DNA of 32,471 nt from Bacteroidales bacterium (GTDB lineage Bacteria > Bacteroidota > Bacteroidia > Bacteroidales > UBA7960), in assembly GCA_019429365.1 (NCBI GenBank), contig JAHYJD010000033.1, positions 1 to 32,471 on the forward strand, written 5' to 3'. Shown one piece after another: positions 19,701-25,296 of the stretch. The notes below the pieces were generated by a model. It worked only from the letters and a program-made list of their open reading frames with translations, did no database searches and had not been told where the DNA came from. Within the stretch, counting starts at the first letter, position 1. Every line of letters begins with the position of its first letter. Position numbers and translations under genes: made by a program.

Positions 19701-20225
19701 GATGACCTGGTCGTAATTGCTCAACCAGAAATTCTGCCCATTGAAGAGATCATCGACTTTGGGCAGGAGATTACCATTCATGCGCTGGCAAGTGATTCGT
19801 TGCGCTGGTTTGCTGATGCCGCCCTGACCCAGGAAATTGGAACAGGGACGAGCCTTACCCTTACCGCCAATTACAATGCTCATTTCAGCATCTTTGCTGC
19901 AGAATATGTGTATGGCATCATGGGGCCGGCCGACAGCATTACGGTGCAAATGTCAGTGGGAATCGATCAGTTGCTCACAGCAGGTAAACTGAACATTTAT
20001 CCCAACCCTGCCAAAACCGATCTTACCATTCTCACTGGTGATCAATTCAGCGGGAACCTTTTTATTGAGGTTTTCAATGCCATGGGCGACAGAGTGCTTG
20101 CCACCACTATGCATGAAGCGGGAAATGGTCTTAACCTGAACATCGCTGGTTTACCATTAGGAACCTACATGATCAGAATCACCGATGGGAAGCACCTGGC
20201 CTTGGGTAGGTTTGTAAAATTGTAA
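13737..20225 (+). CDS. Giant T9SS-secreted subtilisin-like (S8) serine protease with five C-terminal modules
   Basis: A 2162-residue exported protease from the ATG at 13737 (signal MKPFLKSLQLAGLLFLLIGWQTIQA). The S8 catalytic domain spans about 110-450: Asp130 in LNLWDGGS, His157 in NGHATHVAGT, oxyanion Asn267 in HASGND, Ser381 in GTSMAAP. A beta-sandwich follows (~460-590, TVYATGQQPLVVTLAWSDVPG), as in many S8 proteases. Residues 595-2000 are five modules, each a CARDB-like Ig domain plus a jelly-roll resembling the cleaved-adhesin / choice-of-anchor-J type (DDWL(V/F)S(T/N/G)C...). After a short linker domain comes a T9SS type A sorting signal (LNIYPNPAKTDL...LPLGTYMIRITDGK...GRFVKL). It probably degrades extracellular proteins while bound to the surface or a polymer. 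All catalytic residues are present. It is flanked by terminators on both sides, hence monocistronic. Confidence 0.93.
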   Translation: MKPFLKSLQLAGLLFLLIGWQTIQAQTAAQKVIEATEKNQLHHLYVEQSAKWEMFGEQVIRFNQRQPEKSQFLDSARVVRLMGFSKRGEPIYYQTFNLDAARSINTHRLWTGGFSELNLNGEGITLNLWDGGSIRATHQEFGGRTTQMDGTPIMNGHATHVAGTMVAAGMVPTAKGMAPAANLHVYDFGNDEEEMIQAAASGALLSNHSYGRPTGWLFQTNQWWWYGDTRISSTIDYKFGYYGDETRVRDEITYLAPFYLQVHASGNDRLDTGPIPGEEHNVFDHDLGIWVKSTDPRERDGGEDGFDSTTGLVIGKNVLTVGSVADVVEYIGPESVILSEFSSMGPADDGRIKPDVVANGQSLLSTWVDNNNSYEGRTGTSMAAPTITGSLGLLQQLNSRLFGSYLRAATIKALVIHTTREAGQHPGPDYRHGWGLADIEAAARIIPEKGNNTLIEERNLVQNTVPTYTKTVYATGQQPLVVTLAWSDVPGTPLEPSLNNRTPLLVNDLDVRLTRISDGQVFYPWKLDPDNPAAAATQGDNLVDNVEKIQLLAPEPGQYQIVVSHKGTIVDPVNATNKRQAFSLVVSGIAERATDLAITNAYVLGSGCDLGVNTPAIIVVENKGQQNASNIPVSYIVKNAEGLTVDSGVIELPELAAGLSAEMELEINLSQGLAFEFIATVNYPGDQLPSNNTFIREIISENWIVSEESYHTSFEGILYLEDIGWTPINANNDEAGWNLRIATAPSQWSSDGSNSARYGVFNTSGELEVPQQADDWLVSTCMYLQTGETYRLSFDYRSWNSDTPGSMKIMMGFGSSPEDLDIELLDLGSFAMDAYTSDQVQFTVPVNGTYYFAFHVYSPPGHYFIYLDNITLERMVFADIAATDIVVEAEGCEFTDETPVTATLTNLGMEAQSDFAVELLVTHLPSQTQQVIPYTFSQTLQPDESFSVELLADMSLNGKYSVKLVTLLEGDERPENDTLNITINNTSQNLAEDNYFTDFNGFSGLEEMGWSAWSGTTDGTGWRYYSVPGQSYSPPNSLNMYRAGEDPDEWAFSNCLKLEEGEFYRVKFFTATQGSDSEEMFSVHLMQEPSPDGSLMLLGNVWVNTVDYVREEFVFQAPYTGNFHIGFYTDFVGPNTFQIFVDDFTVESLLDHDAEVHSIIQTTWGCNAFDTETPVKVVIENKGKEPLINALVELSVEAEPGILINYSLNSTKTLTTTERDTLIFQADFSQLNTIFTLTAEVVLDEDQDLTNNLKSRFIRNTTVDLTAGQVYFNDFELETIDGTSAQVDPASGWWFENTNNDFDTQGNPISWIIRKYAPFAYSGEVSMRSGRSLEVAADDWLFSNCLIMQAGESYLLTFYYTGRTTSNEEKMSVYYGTGQTSADMENFLWSKTFKLGLNYQKAVVAFSPPEDGIYYIGFQAESEPNQGWIYLDDFKIMKNHDVDISLDEIEVLAETCDFSEETPVRIYFRNSGNQDIDHPLVISYQILNPAGQPAGAGELTFDQPLASNETQYVDIVADLRQYGIYTINASVSLSEGLSEPETGNNAKTLEVLSSSLNPEAGDLYLTFEQFERFDQTGWTVHDVNNDGFTWDLGVNYTTYSFSGNRVMYYSFSSLNNANDWLFSGCANLQAGSVYNVGFYYRVYDGDYPEKMSFGIASEPHPDALIEFFEVHEELVNYNYRRVIYAFSVEEDGQYFFAWHAQSPKYQRFLFVDDFSLRKASQVDGMVHNVLANAEGCGFSEETPVILTLSNLGNQPLPEGSLQLNIQGPDGNQSLSIPTPAIDVLGMTDVNITAPMNLHGKYTVGYNLQVEGDQQPANNTGSRNLFNTRLDLDQPGKWYIQDFETIFALREIGWKIFNLNNDNRYWGLRVNDPPLAHSGHNYLIYFTGNTTQAANDWLISGCYMLEPGRKYTAGFFYRLGSGTHRMRLATGMEPVPTAMDNIIWEATNLVPPDHSDYIPVSGVFEPTLPGPYYFGIHQFSLAGQGSSILDDLVVIAQPEILPIEEIIDFGQEITIHALASDSLRWFADAALTQEIGTGTSLTLTANYNAHFSIFAAEYVYGIMGPADSITVQMSVGIDQLLTAGKLNIYPNPAKTDLTILTGDQFSGNLFIEVFNAMGDRVLATTMHEAGNGLNLNIAGLPLGTYMIRITDGKHLALGRFVKL
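15519..19730 (+). repeat. Five tandem ~280-residue modules in the protease, two cysteines each
   Basis: Modules begin near residues 595, 879, 1153, 1441 and 1722. Each has a CARDB-like half with one cysteine (Cys608, 892, 1166, 1456, 1736; motif GC-x(2)F(S/T)xETPV in most) and a jelly-roll half with one cysteine (Cys781, 1055, 1345, 1625, 1901; motif W(L/A)(V/F/I)S(T/N/G)C). I find no other cysteine in the protein. Spacing from each jelly-roll Cys to the next module's Cys is 111 residues in all four cases, while spacing within a module varies from 163 to 179. Confidence 0.85.
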
Positions 20226-20252
20226 AAAGAACATTAGAAATTTTAATAAATG

Positions 20253-20284
20253 AAAACAGGGCTTTAATTCGGCCCTGTTTTTTT
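20253..20284 (+). terminator. Rho-independent terminator after the giant protease
   Basis: The stem AAAACAGGGC (20253-20262) pairs with GCCCTGTTTT (20272-20281) around a 9-nt loop, and the T-run continues to 20284. It lies about 30 bp past the stop at 20225. Confidence 0.88.
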
Positions 20285-20330
20285 ATACACAATATTTTTT
20301 ATTTTTAAACCCTCATTAAATTTCGCTGTC

Positions 20331-20338
20331 TATATTAG
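20331..20338 (+). promoter_or_regulatory. Candidate -7 box of the amidohydrolase operon
   Basis: TATATTAG followed by C lies 12 bp before the ATG at 20351 and differs from TAnnTTTG by one base. No convincing -33 TTTG is seen. The preceding terminator implies that a promoter must lie in this short gap. Confidence 0.35.
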
Positions 20339-20350
20339 CAAACCTATCCT

Positions 20351-23320
20351 ATGCAACTGAAGAGACTTTTTTTCCTGACCATTTTTTTAACGCTTTCCGC
20401 CCTGGCTATTTCACAAACCGCCAGGGTTGTTGGTTTGCGCGACAACACTCCCGCGGTGTTTGCATTTACTGGTGCACAGATCGTTACCGAGCCGGGAAGA
20501 GTACTTGAAAACGCCACCCTGGTTATCCGCGATGGCATCATCATAGACATCGGAACCGGAGTCAGTATCCCGGCTGATGCTGCCATTATCGACCTGTATG
20601 GCAAGATTATCTACCCCGGCTTCATCGACATGTATGCCGTTTGGGGTCAGAACGACACTGTACTAGCTTCACTAACAGGCACCGCTTACTGGAACCCACA
20701 GGTAAGAAGCGATTTTAGCATGGCATCGGCCATGAAACCTTCAGAGAAAGATGCCGCATCCTTGCGCTCACAAGGTTTTGTAGCAGCTCACCTGGTGCCG
20801 GCCCACGGCATTTTCCGGGGCGCTGGCGCCGTGGCCATGCTTGGCGATGGCGACCCCACCCGACTGATTGTTAAGCCCCAAACGGCGCAGGTGATCAACT
20901 TTATGCCGCCGCGAGGACCCTCGCGCGGGTATCCCACTTCCGTTATGGGAGCCATGGCCCTAATGAGGCAAACCCTATACGATGCCCAGTGGTACAAGCA
21001 GGCGCACGCTTCCTATACCGCCCGCCCGCAGGGGCAGCAAAGACCGGAAGTCAATAAAAGTCTTGATGTGCTTTCAAAAGCACTGGATACCAGAACTCCT
21101 TTCATTGTGGAAGCCACCAACGAACATTACTTCATTAAAACCCAGGAGATCGCACAAGAGTTTGACCTGAACCTCTGGATCAGGGGCAGTGGCTACGAAT
21201 ACCGAAGACTCGATGCCATTGCCGCCACAAAAGTTCCGGTAATTTTGCCGCTGAACTTTCCGGCACCACCCGCCGTAGATGCCCCCGAAGACGCCATGAA
21301 CCTTTCGCTGGAGGTGATGCGCCACTGGTACCTCGCCCCTCAAAACCCCGCCAGGCTGGCCGGTGCCGGAGTAAGCATGGCTTTCACCACCGATGGACTG
21401 CGCGATAAAAGCGATTTTCTGAAGAACTTGCAGAAAGCCGTTAAGAACGGCCTCGATGAACAAGTTGCCCTGGCAGCCCTAACCACCAATCCGGCGCAAA
21501 TGCTGGGTATACAAAGCAAATATGGCACCCTGGCAAAAGGCAAATCAGCCAGTTTTGTCATCACGGCCAAAAACATTTTTGAAGAACAATCGGCTGTCGA
21601 ACAGGTCTGGATCGACGGAAAACAATACGAAGTGAAGCCGCAGCGCGAAGAGCCGCGTGGCAACTGGACGGTTACCACACCCGGCCAATTGTTTAACGTG
21701 CAGTTCAGCATCCGCGGCGAATCACCACGTTTCACTGCCGAGGTTAAGCTGGGCGAAAAGAGCGTTCGCGCCCAAACAGTCCGCTTCGACAACCAGCGGC
21801 TCATCCTTGCATTCTTAGGCGACTCCCTTGGCCTTACAGGTCACATTCGTCTCTCGGCCAACCTCGCCGGCGATGAATTGCTGGGCGTGGCCGAAACAGC
21901 CGCTGGCAGCATTTATTCCTGGACCGGCCACCGCAATGAAGCTCCCCGCGAGGAAAGGCGGCAGACCGAAACACCCAAAACCGTCCTGAACCTCGAAGAT
22001 CGCTTCCCATCCATGGAGTATGGCCTTACAGGCATTCCGGACCAGCCCCGCCATGTGTTGATTCAAAACGCCACCATCTGGACCCAGGGTTTGCATGGAC
22101 GCATCGACAATGGTGACCTGCTCATCAGCCAGGGCAAGGTAGTTCGGGTGGGCCACGATTTGGTGGCGCCCTCGGGTTCCATCATTATCGATGCCACCGG
22201 CAAACACATCACCCCTGGCCTCATCGACCCCCACATGCACTCGAGCATTGGCGGAGGTGTAAATGAAACAGGCGACGCCATCACCTCCGAAACGCGCATC
22301 AGCGATGTGTTCAATGCCGACGAGATTTGGACTTATCGCCTCCTGGCCGGGGGCATGACCGCCGGAACGCTTTTCCACGGATCGGCCAACCCCATTGGCG
22401 GGCAAAACACCATCATCAAGATGCGCTGGGGCAGCCTGCCTTCGCAAATGATCATTGAAGATGCCAAACCCGGCCTCAAATTCGCCCTGGGCGAAAACGT
22501 AAAGCGCAGCCCCAACCGCTACCCCAACACCCGCCTGGGCACCGAACAGATCATAAAAGATGCCTTCCTGGCTGCCCTTGAACACGAGAAGCAATGGAAA
22601 AACTACAATCCCCGATCGGGCCTGATACCACCCCGCCGCGACCTGCAGCTAGAGAGCATTCTGGAAGTTATAAAGGGTGAACGCCTGGCCCATGTGCATG
22701 TGTATCGCGCCGACGAAATGCTCATGATGATGCGCCTGGCCGAAGAATTTGGCTTCAGGGTAGCTTCTTTCGAACATGCAATAGAAGGCTATAAAGTAGC
22801 TGATGAGCTACGCGAGCACGGGGCCGTGCCCATCGTATGGACTGACTGGTCGTCGTTTAAGGTGGAAGCCGCCGATGGCATTCACCATAACGCTGCACTG
22901 CTTAACCGCGCCGGGGTAACTACCACCCTGCACAGCGACAACACCCAGCTGTCGACCCGCATGAACTGGGAGGCTGGCAAAACCCTGGCACAGGGCGTCA
23001 GCGAAGAAGATGCGCTCAACTTCATCACCTTGAATCCCGCAAAGGTGCTGGGCATCGACCATCGCGTGGGCTCCATTGAACCCGGCAAGGACGCCGACTT
23101 CGTGATCTGGAGCGGGCACCCCCTGTCAGGTTTCACCCATGCCGAACAAACCTGGATCGACGGCCGCAAGTATTTCGACCGTGAAACCGATCGGCAGCTG
23201 CGAGATCAGTTACAGCACGAGCGTGCCATCCTCATTCAGCGCATTTTAGAAGAGCCTGCCGAAAGCCGGCAGCAGGCCGCACCCACCCGCGGACGCAGAC
23301 CCATGGAAGACGATCAGTAA
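20351..23320 (+). CDS. Exported double-domain amidohydrolase; first domain lacks metal ligands, second domain intact
   Basis: A 989-residue protein with a Sec signal (MQLKRLFFLTIFLTLSALAIS). Two amidohydrolase-superfamily domains are fused in tandem. Domain 1 (~25-440) has the usual beta-sandwich and GKIIYPGFIDMYAVWG, but the HxH metal motif is missing after GFID; only an Asp-containing FTTDG loop and the C-terminal NPAQMLGI / GTLAKGKSASFVI pattern remain. Domain 2 (~565-965) is complete: GLIDPHMHS with His628/His630, GENVKR with Lys718 (candidate carboxylated lysine), HVYRADE with His783, FEHAIEG with His809 and LHSDN with Asp863, then NPAKVLGIDHRVGSIEPGKDADFVIW. It probably hydrolyses a C-N bond (imidazolonepropionase- or dipeptidase-like) in the periplasm; substrate unknown. 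It is the first gene of an operon with the gene at 23351. Confidence 0.9.
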   Translation: MQLKRLFFLTIFLTLSALAISQTARVVGLRDNTPAVFAFTGAQIVTEPGRVLENATLVIRDGIIIDIGTGVSIPADAAIIDLYGKIIYPGFIDMYAVWGQNDTVLASLTGTAYWNPQVRSDFSMASAMKPSEKDAASLRSQGFVAAHLVPAHGIFRGAGAVAMLGDGDPTRLIVKPQTAQVINFMPPRGPSRGYPTSVMGAMALMRQTLYDAQWYKQAHASYTARPQGQQRPEVNKSLDVLSKALDTRTPFIVEATNEHYFIKTQEIAQEFDLNLWIRGSGYEYRRLDAIAATKVPVILPLNFPAPPAVDAPEDAMNLSLEVMRHWYLAPQNPARLAGAGVSMAFTTDGLRDKSDFLKNLQKAVKNGLDEQVALAALTTNPAQMLGIQSKYGTLAKGKSASFVITAKNIFEEQSAVEQVWIDGKQYEVKPQREEPRGNWTVTTPGQLFNVQFSIRGESPRFTAEVKLGEKSVRAQTVRFDNQRLILAFLGDSLGLTGHIRLSANLAGDELLGVAETAAGSIYSWTGHRNEAPREERRQTETPKTVLNLEDRFPSMEYGLTGIPDQPRHVLIQNATIWTQGLHGRIDNGDLLISQGKVVRVGHDLVAPSGSIIIDATGKHITPGLIDPHMHSSIGGGVNETGDAITSETRISDVFNADEIWTYRLLAGGMTAGTLFHGSANPIGGQNTIIKMRWGSLPSQMIIEDAKPGLKFALGENVKRSPNRYPNTRLGTEQIIKDAFLAALEHEKQWKNYNPRSGLIPPRRDLQLESILEVIKGERLAHVHVYRADEMLMMMRLAEEFGFRVASFEHAIEGYKVADELREHGAVPIVWTDWSSFKVEAADGIHHNAALLNRAGVTTTLHSDNTQLSTRMNWEAGKTLAQGVSEEDALNFITLNPAKVLGIDHRVGSIEPGKDADFVIWSGHPLSGFTHAEQTWIDGRKYFDRETDRQLRDQLQHERAILIQRILEEPAESRQQAAPTRGRRPMEDDQ

Positions 23321-23350
23321 TCCCAATCCCAAAAAGCAAAATCATTGACA

Positions 23351-24616
23351 ATGAAATTAAAGCAATATATTTTCGCACTACTATCGGTTTTATTTTTACC
23401 CCTTTCGGGGAACACCCACACCCCTGCACCAAGCCAGCAGCAACCTATAGCCTTGGTAGGCGGCACGGTTCACACCCTTTCGGGAGAAGCCATTACCGGG
23501 GGTACTGTGCTGATGGTCGGTGGTAAGATTGAAGCAGTGGGGCTGAACCTTGACCTCCCTGCAGGCACGGAAGTGATTGACACCCGGGGCAAGCATGTGT
23601 ATCCCACCCTCATCCTGGGCCGCACCACATTAGGCCTTACCGAAATTGGGGCCGTACCCGTAACATCCGACCTGAATGAGACAGGCAACATAAACCCCAG
23701 CATCCGGGCTGAAGCGGCCTTTCACCCCGAAAGTAACCATATCCCCGTGGCAGCTGTCAATGGCATTGGCGTGGCCATTACAGGACCCACAGGCGGCATT
23801 ATTTCAGGCTTAACTGCCGCCATGCTTACCGACGGATGGACCTGGGAGCAAATGACGCTGAAAGCGCCCACCGGACTGAGCATCAACTGGCCTAATATGG
23901 CCGATGCCAGCGCCCGCGACCAGGCCATGAAAGAACTCAACGATGCTTTCGACAGCGCCCGCCGCTACATGCTGGCGCGCAAAGCTGCCCAAAGCAAGCA
24001 GGCCATCGACATCCGCTGGGAAGCAATGATTCCGGTGCTGGAAGGCAATCTTCCGGTTATGATCAATGCCGCTGAGCTTCGCCAGATACAGGCGGCCATT
24101 GCCTGGGCAGAAAAGCAGCAGGTGAAAATGATTCTGGTAGGTGGGCGCGATGCTGCCTATGTGGCCGACCAGCTCAAAGCCAAAGACATCCCGGTGATGA
24201 TCTCCCCGGTGATCGGCGCACCTTCCAGGCAGTGGGAAGCATACGATCAATCTTACAGCCTTCCGCTAAAACTGCATCAGGCAGGTGTGAAATACAGCAT
24301 TGCCGGCGAAGGTTCGGCCGCCGGGGCATCCAGACTGGCGAAACATGCCGCAGCAGCCGTGGCCTTTGGTTTACCGCAGGAAGAAGCCCTGAAAGCCATC
24401 ACCATTTATGCCGCCGAGATTTTGGGTATTGATGACCAGGTGGGAACCATAGAAGCCGGAAAAGACGCAAGCATTATGATCACCACCGGCAACCCACTTG
24501 AGTTAAGCACCCAGATCGAACAAGTCTTTATCCAGGGCCGTACGATCGACATGACCGACAAACACCGACAGCTTTATGAAAAATACCTGGAAAAGCACCG
24601 CCAGGCAGGAGAGTAA
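23351..24616 (+). CDS. Exported amidohydrolase-like protein lacking metal ligands (probable pseudo-enzyme)
   Basis: A 421-residue protein starting at the ATG at 23351 (a TTG six bases earlier is possible), 30 bp after the previous stop codon, with signal MKLKQYIFALLSVLFLPLSG. The frame of an amidohydrolase is plain: ALVGGTVHTLSGEAITGGTVLMVGGKIEAVG, GKHVYPTLI, and the end NPLELSTQIEQVFIQGR preceded by ILGIDDQVGTIEAGKDASIMI. However, where HxH is expected it reads YPTLILGRTTLGL; the later His positions are replaced (PVMINAAELRQ, IPVMISPVI) and the Asp loop reads IAGEGS. It therefore probably lacks hydrolytic activity and may act as a subunit or stabiliser of the preceding double-domain protein. 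Confidence 0.88.
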   Translation: MKLKQYIFALLSVLFLPLSGNTHTPAPSQQQPIALVGGTVHTLSGEAITGGTVLMVGGKIEAVGLNLDLPAGTEVIDTRGKHVYPTLILGRTTLGLTEIGAVPVTSDLNETGNINPSIRAEAAFHPESNHIPVAAVNGIGVAITGPTGGIISGLTAAMLTDGWTWEQMTLKAPTGLSINWPNMADASARDQAMKELNDAFDSARRYMLARKAAQSKQAIDIRWEAMIPVLEGNLPVMINAAELRQIQAAIAWAEKQQVKMILVGGRDAAYVADQLKAKDIPVMISPVIGAPSRQWEAYDQSYSLPLKLHQAGVKYSIAGEGSAAGASRLAKHAAAAVAFGLPQEEALKAITIYAAEILGIDDQVGTIEAGKDASIMITTGNPLELSTQIEQVFIQGRTIDMTDKHRQLYEKYLEKHRQAGE

Positions 24617-24617
24617 A

Positions 24618-24646
24618 AAAAAAACCGGCCCTGAGCCGGTTTTTTT
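24618..24646. terminator. Bidirectional terminator between the amidohydrolase operon and tRNA-Arg
   Basis: A GC-rich stem ACCGGC (24624-24629) / GCCGGT (24635-24640) with a 5-nt loop is extended by A-T pairs and has an A-run on the left and a T-run on the right. It therefore gives a U-tract on either strand, serving the plus-strand operon ending at 24616 and the minus-strand tRNA-Arg at 24660-24733. Confidence 0.88.
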
Positions 24647-24659
24647 ATTGATTTTCAAG

Positions 24660-24733
24660 CGATTCCGGCAGGATTCGAACCTGCGACCCACAGCTTAGAA
24701 GGCTGTTGCTCTATCCAACTGAGCTACGGAACC
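24660..24733 (-). tRNA. tRNA-Arg (anticodon TCT)
   Basis: A complete 74-nt cloverleaf on the minus strand: acceptor GGTTCCG / CGGAATC (one G-T pair), D-arm GCTC...GAGC, anticodon arm ACAGC-CTTCTAA-GCTGT giving TCT (reads AGA), variable GGGTC, T-arm GCAGG-TTCGAAT-CCTGC, discriminator G. CCA is not encoded. It ends 14 bp before a bidirectional terminator. It may be expressed in the same transcript as tRNA-Val upstream. Confidence 0.95.
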
Positions 24734-24755
24734 AATATTATTTTATTTTTTCAAA

Positions 24756-24813
24756 GAACCAGCGACCCATCCCGAAGGTTCGGGATTGCTCTATCCAACT
24801 GAGCTACGGAACC
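24756..24813 (-). pseudogene. tRNA-Arg remnant with replaced anticodon arm
   Basis: A partial copy of the neighbouring tRNA-Arg, 80 bp away. Its 5' part is identical for 29 bp (24786-24814 versus 24706-24734: acceptor 5' strand, D-arm and D-loop). On the minus strand the intact gene's anticodon arm ACAGC-CTTCTAA-GCTGT is replaced by ATCCC-GAACCTTC-GGGAT, built on a 16-nt near-palindrome (24770-24785). After this GGGTCGC-x-GGTTC is retained with one mismatch, then homology stops, so the T-arm and 3' acceptor strand are missing. It cannot be a working tRNA. Confidence 0.85.
24770..24785. repeat. 16-nt palindrome inside the tRNA-Arg remnant
   Basis: TCCCGAAGGTTCGGGA: 7-bp arms around GG, replacing almost exactly the anticodon arm of the tRNA-Arg copy. 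Flanks GACCCA and TTGCTC are those of the intact gene. It shares length and TCC/GGA ends with the palindrome at 24863-24878. Confidence 0.85.
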
Positions 24814-24821
24814 ATTATTCG

Positions 24822-24893
24822 TGGGACGTGGCAGGATCGAACTGCCGACCTCATGCCTGTCATCCGCTGGCCAGCGGACTAAACCAACTGAGC
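24822..24893 (-). pseudogene. tRNA-Val remnant with palindrome in place of anticodon-arm 5' side
   Basis: A damaged copy of the tRNA-Val gene at 25208-25282. The 3' part (anticodon GAC through T-arm and acceptor 3' strand) is identical, within a 45-bp exact match. The D-loop segment (24879-24893) is also identical. Between them ten bases of the intact gene are replaced by the 16-nt palindrome at 24863-24878, removing the D-stem 3' strand and anticodon-stem 5' strand. The 5' acceptor strand is absent (AAATCG in place of GGGACGT). Only eight bases separate it from the tRNA-Arg remnant, the tight spacing of a normal tRNA pair. Confidence 0.85.
24863..24878. repeat. 16-nt perfect palindrome inside the tRNA-Val remnant
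   Basis: TCCGCTGGCCAGCGGA equals its own reverse complement. It sits between exact tRNA-Val sequences (TGTCA on the left, CTAAACC on the right). Its half-site with one flanking base, ATCCGCTGG, recurs at 24920-24928 overlapping the stop codon of the GIY-YIG gene. Confidence 0.9.
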
Positions 24894-24916
24894 CGATTTA
24901 AAAACCAGCAAAAAGT

Positions 24917-25177
24917 TTAATCCGCTGGTAGTTTATTTATTATTTCTGAATAAATAAACGCCCTGCCATTTGCTGATTTCAACTGCTTTTCCCTTTTCAT
25001 GGCATCAGTCTTTTCTTCAATTTCCTCAAAATAAACCAATGACCATGGCTGAAACTTTTTCGTCCATCCCTTATTTCTTCCATCATTATGAGAAGCAAGG
25101 CGTTTTTCTAAATCAGAAGTAAAACCTATATAAATTTTCTCAAACCTCTTGGAGTAAAGAACGTAAGTGAAATACAT
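24917..25177 (-). CDS. GIY-YIG nuclease domain protein between tRNA-Val and its broken copy
   Basis: An 86-residue protein from the ATG at 25177. A longer frame reaches back into tRNA-Val but is not a plausible protein. It contains the single-domain GIY-YIG core: YVL (5-7) and YIG (16-18), catalytic-type Arg26 in DLEKRLASHN, and Glu63 in MKREKQLK, the usual metal-binding glutamate. This size is typical of the stand-alone UPF0213-like GIY-YIG proteins common in Bacteroidota. It begins 30 bp after the tRNA-Val 3' end on the same strand with no terminator between, so it is probably transcribed from the tRNA promoter. Related enzymes make strand cuts in DNA, and free-standing members include homing endonucleases; action at tRNA genes is inferred from location alone. 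Confidence 0.9.
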   Translation of the reverse strand: MYFTYVLYSKRFEKIYIGFTSDLEKRLASHNDGRNKGWTKKFQPWSLVYFEEIEEKTDAMKREKQLKSANGRAFIYSEIINKLPAD

Positions 25178-25207
25178 ACTCAAGAAAAAAAGATCGTTCT
25201 GTTTTCG

Positions 25208-25282
25208 TGGGACGTGGCAGGATCGAACTGCCGACCTCATGCCTGTCAAGCATGCACTCTAAACCAACTGAGCTAACGTCCC
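25208..25282 (-). tRNA. tRNA-Val (anticodon GAC)
   Basis: A 75-nt cloverleaf on the minus strand: acceptor GGGACGT / ACGTCCC (perfect), D-arm GCTC...GAGT, anticodon arm CATGC-TTGACAG-GCATG giving GAC (reads GUC/GUU), variable AGGTC, T-arm GGCAG-TTCGATC-CTGCC, discriminator A. CCA is not encoded. A good -7 box lies 15 bp upstream. Confidence 0.95.
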
Positions 25283-25296
25283 GAAAAATTTGACTG

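Larger units (their letters stand above)
24818..25248 (-). mobile_element. Candidate selfish unit: GIY-YIG gene between 45-bp direct repeats of tRNA-Val
   Basis: Bases 24818-24862 and 25204-25248 are identical over 45 bp (tRNA-Val 3' half plus three bases beyond its end). They enclose the tRNA-Val remnant's palindrome and D-loop and the GIY-YIG gene. The repeat period is 386 bp. No transposase or integrase is present. The arrangement fits repeated insertion or duplication at a tRNA target, but an assembly artefact is not excluded. Confidence 0.5.

Noticed and set aside
13737-20225. The protease and the preceding T9SS gene as one operon or a split single gene
   Set aside because: A perfect 11-bp-stem terminator lies between them, each has its own signal peptide, and the upstream gene has its own complete sorting domain.
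24770-24878. The 16-nt palindromes as rho-independent terminators
   Set aside because: Neither is followed by a T-tract on either strand, and both sit inside tRNA-derived sequence.
24756-24893. The two tRNA-like pieces as working tRNA genes
   Set aside because: The Arg-like piece lacks the T-arm and 3' acceptor strand; the Val-like piece lacks the 5' acceptor strand and part of the D-stem and anticodon stem. Neither can form a cloverleaf.
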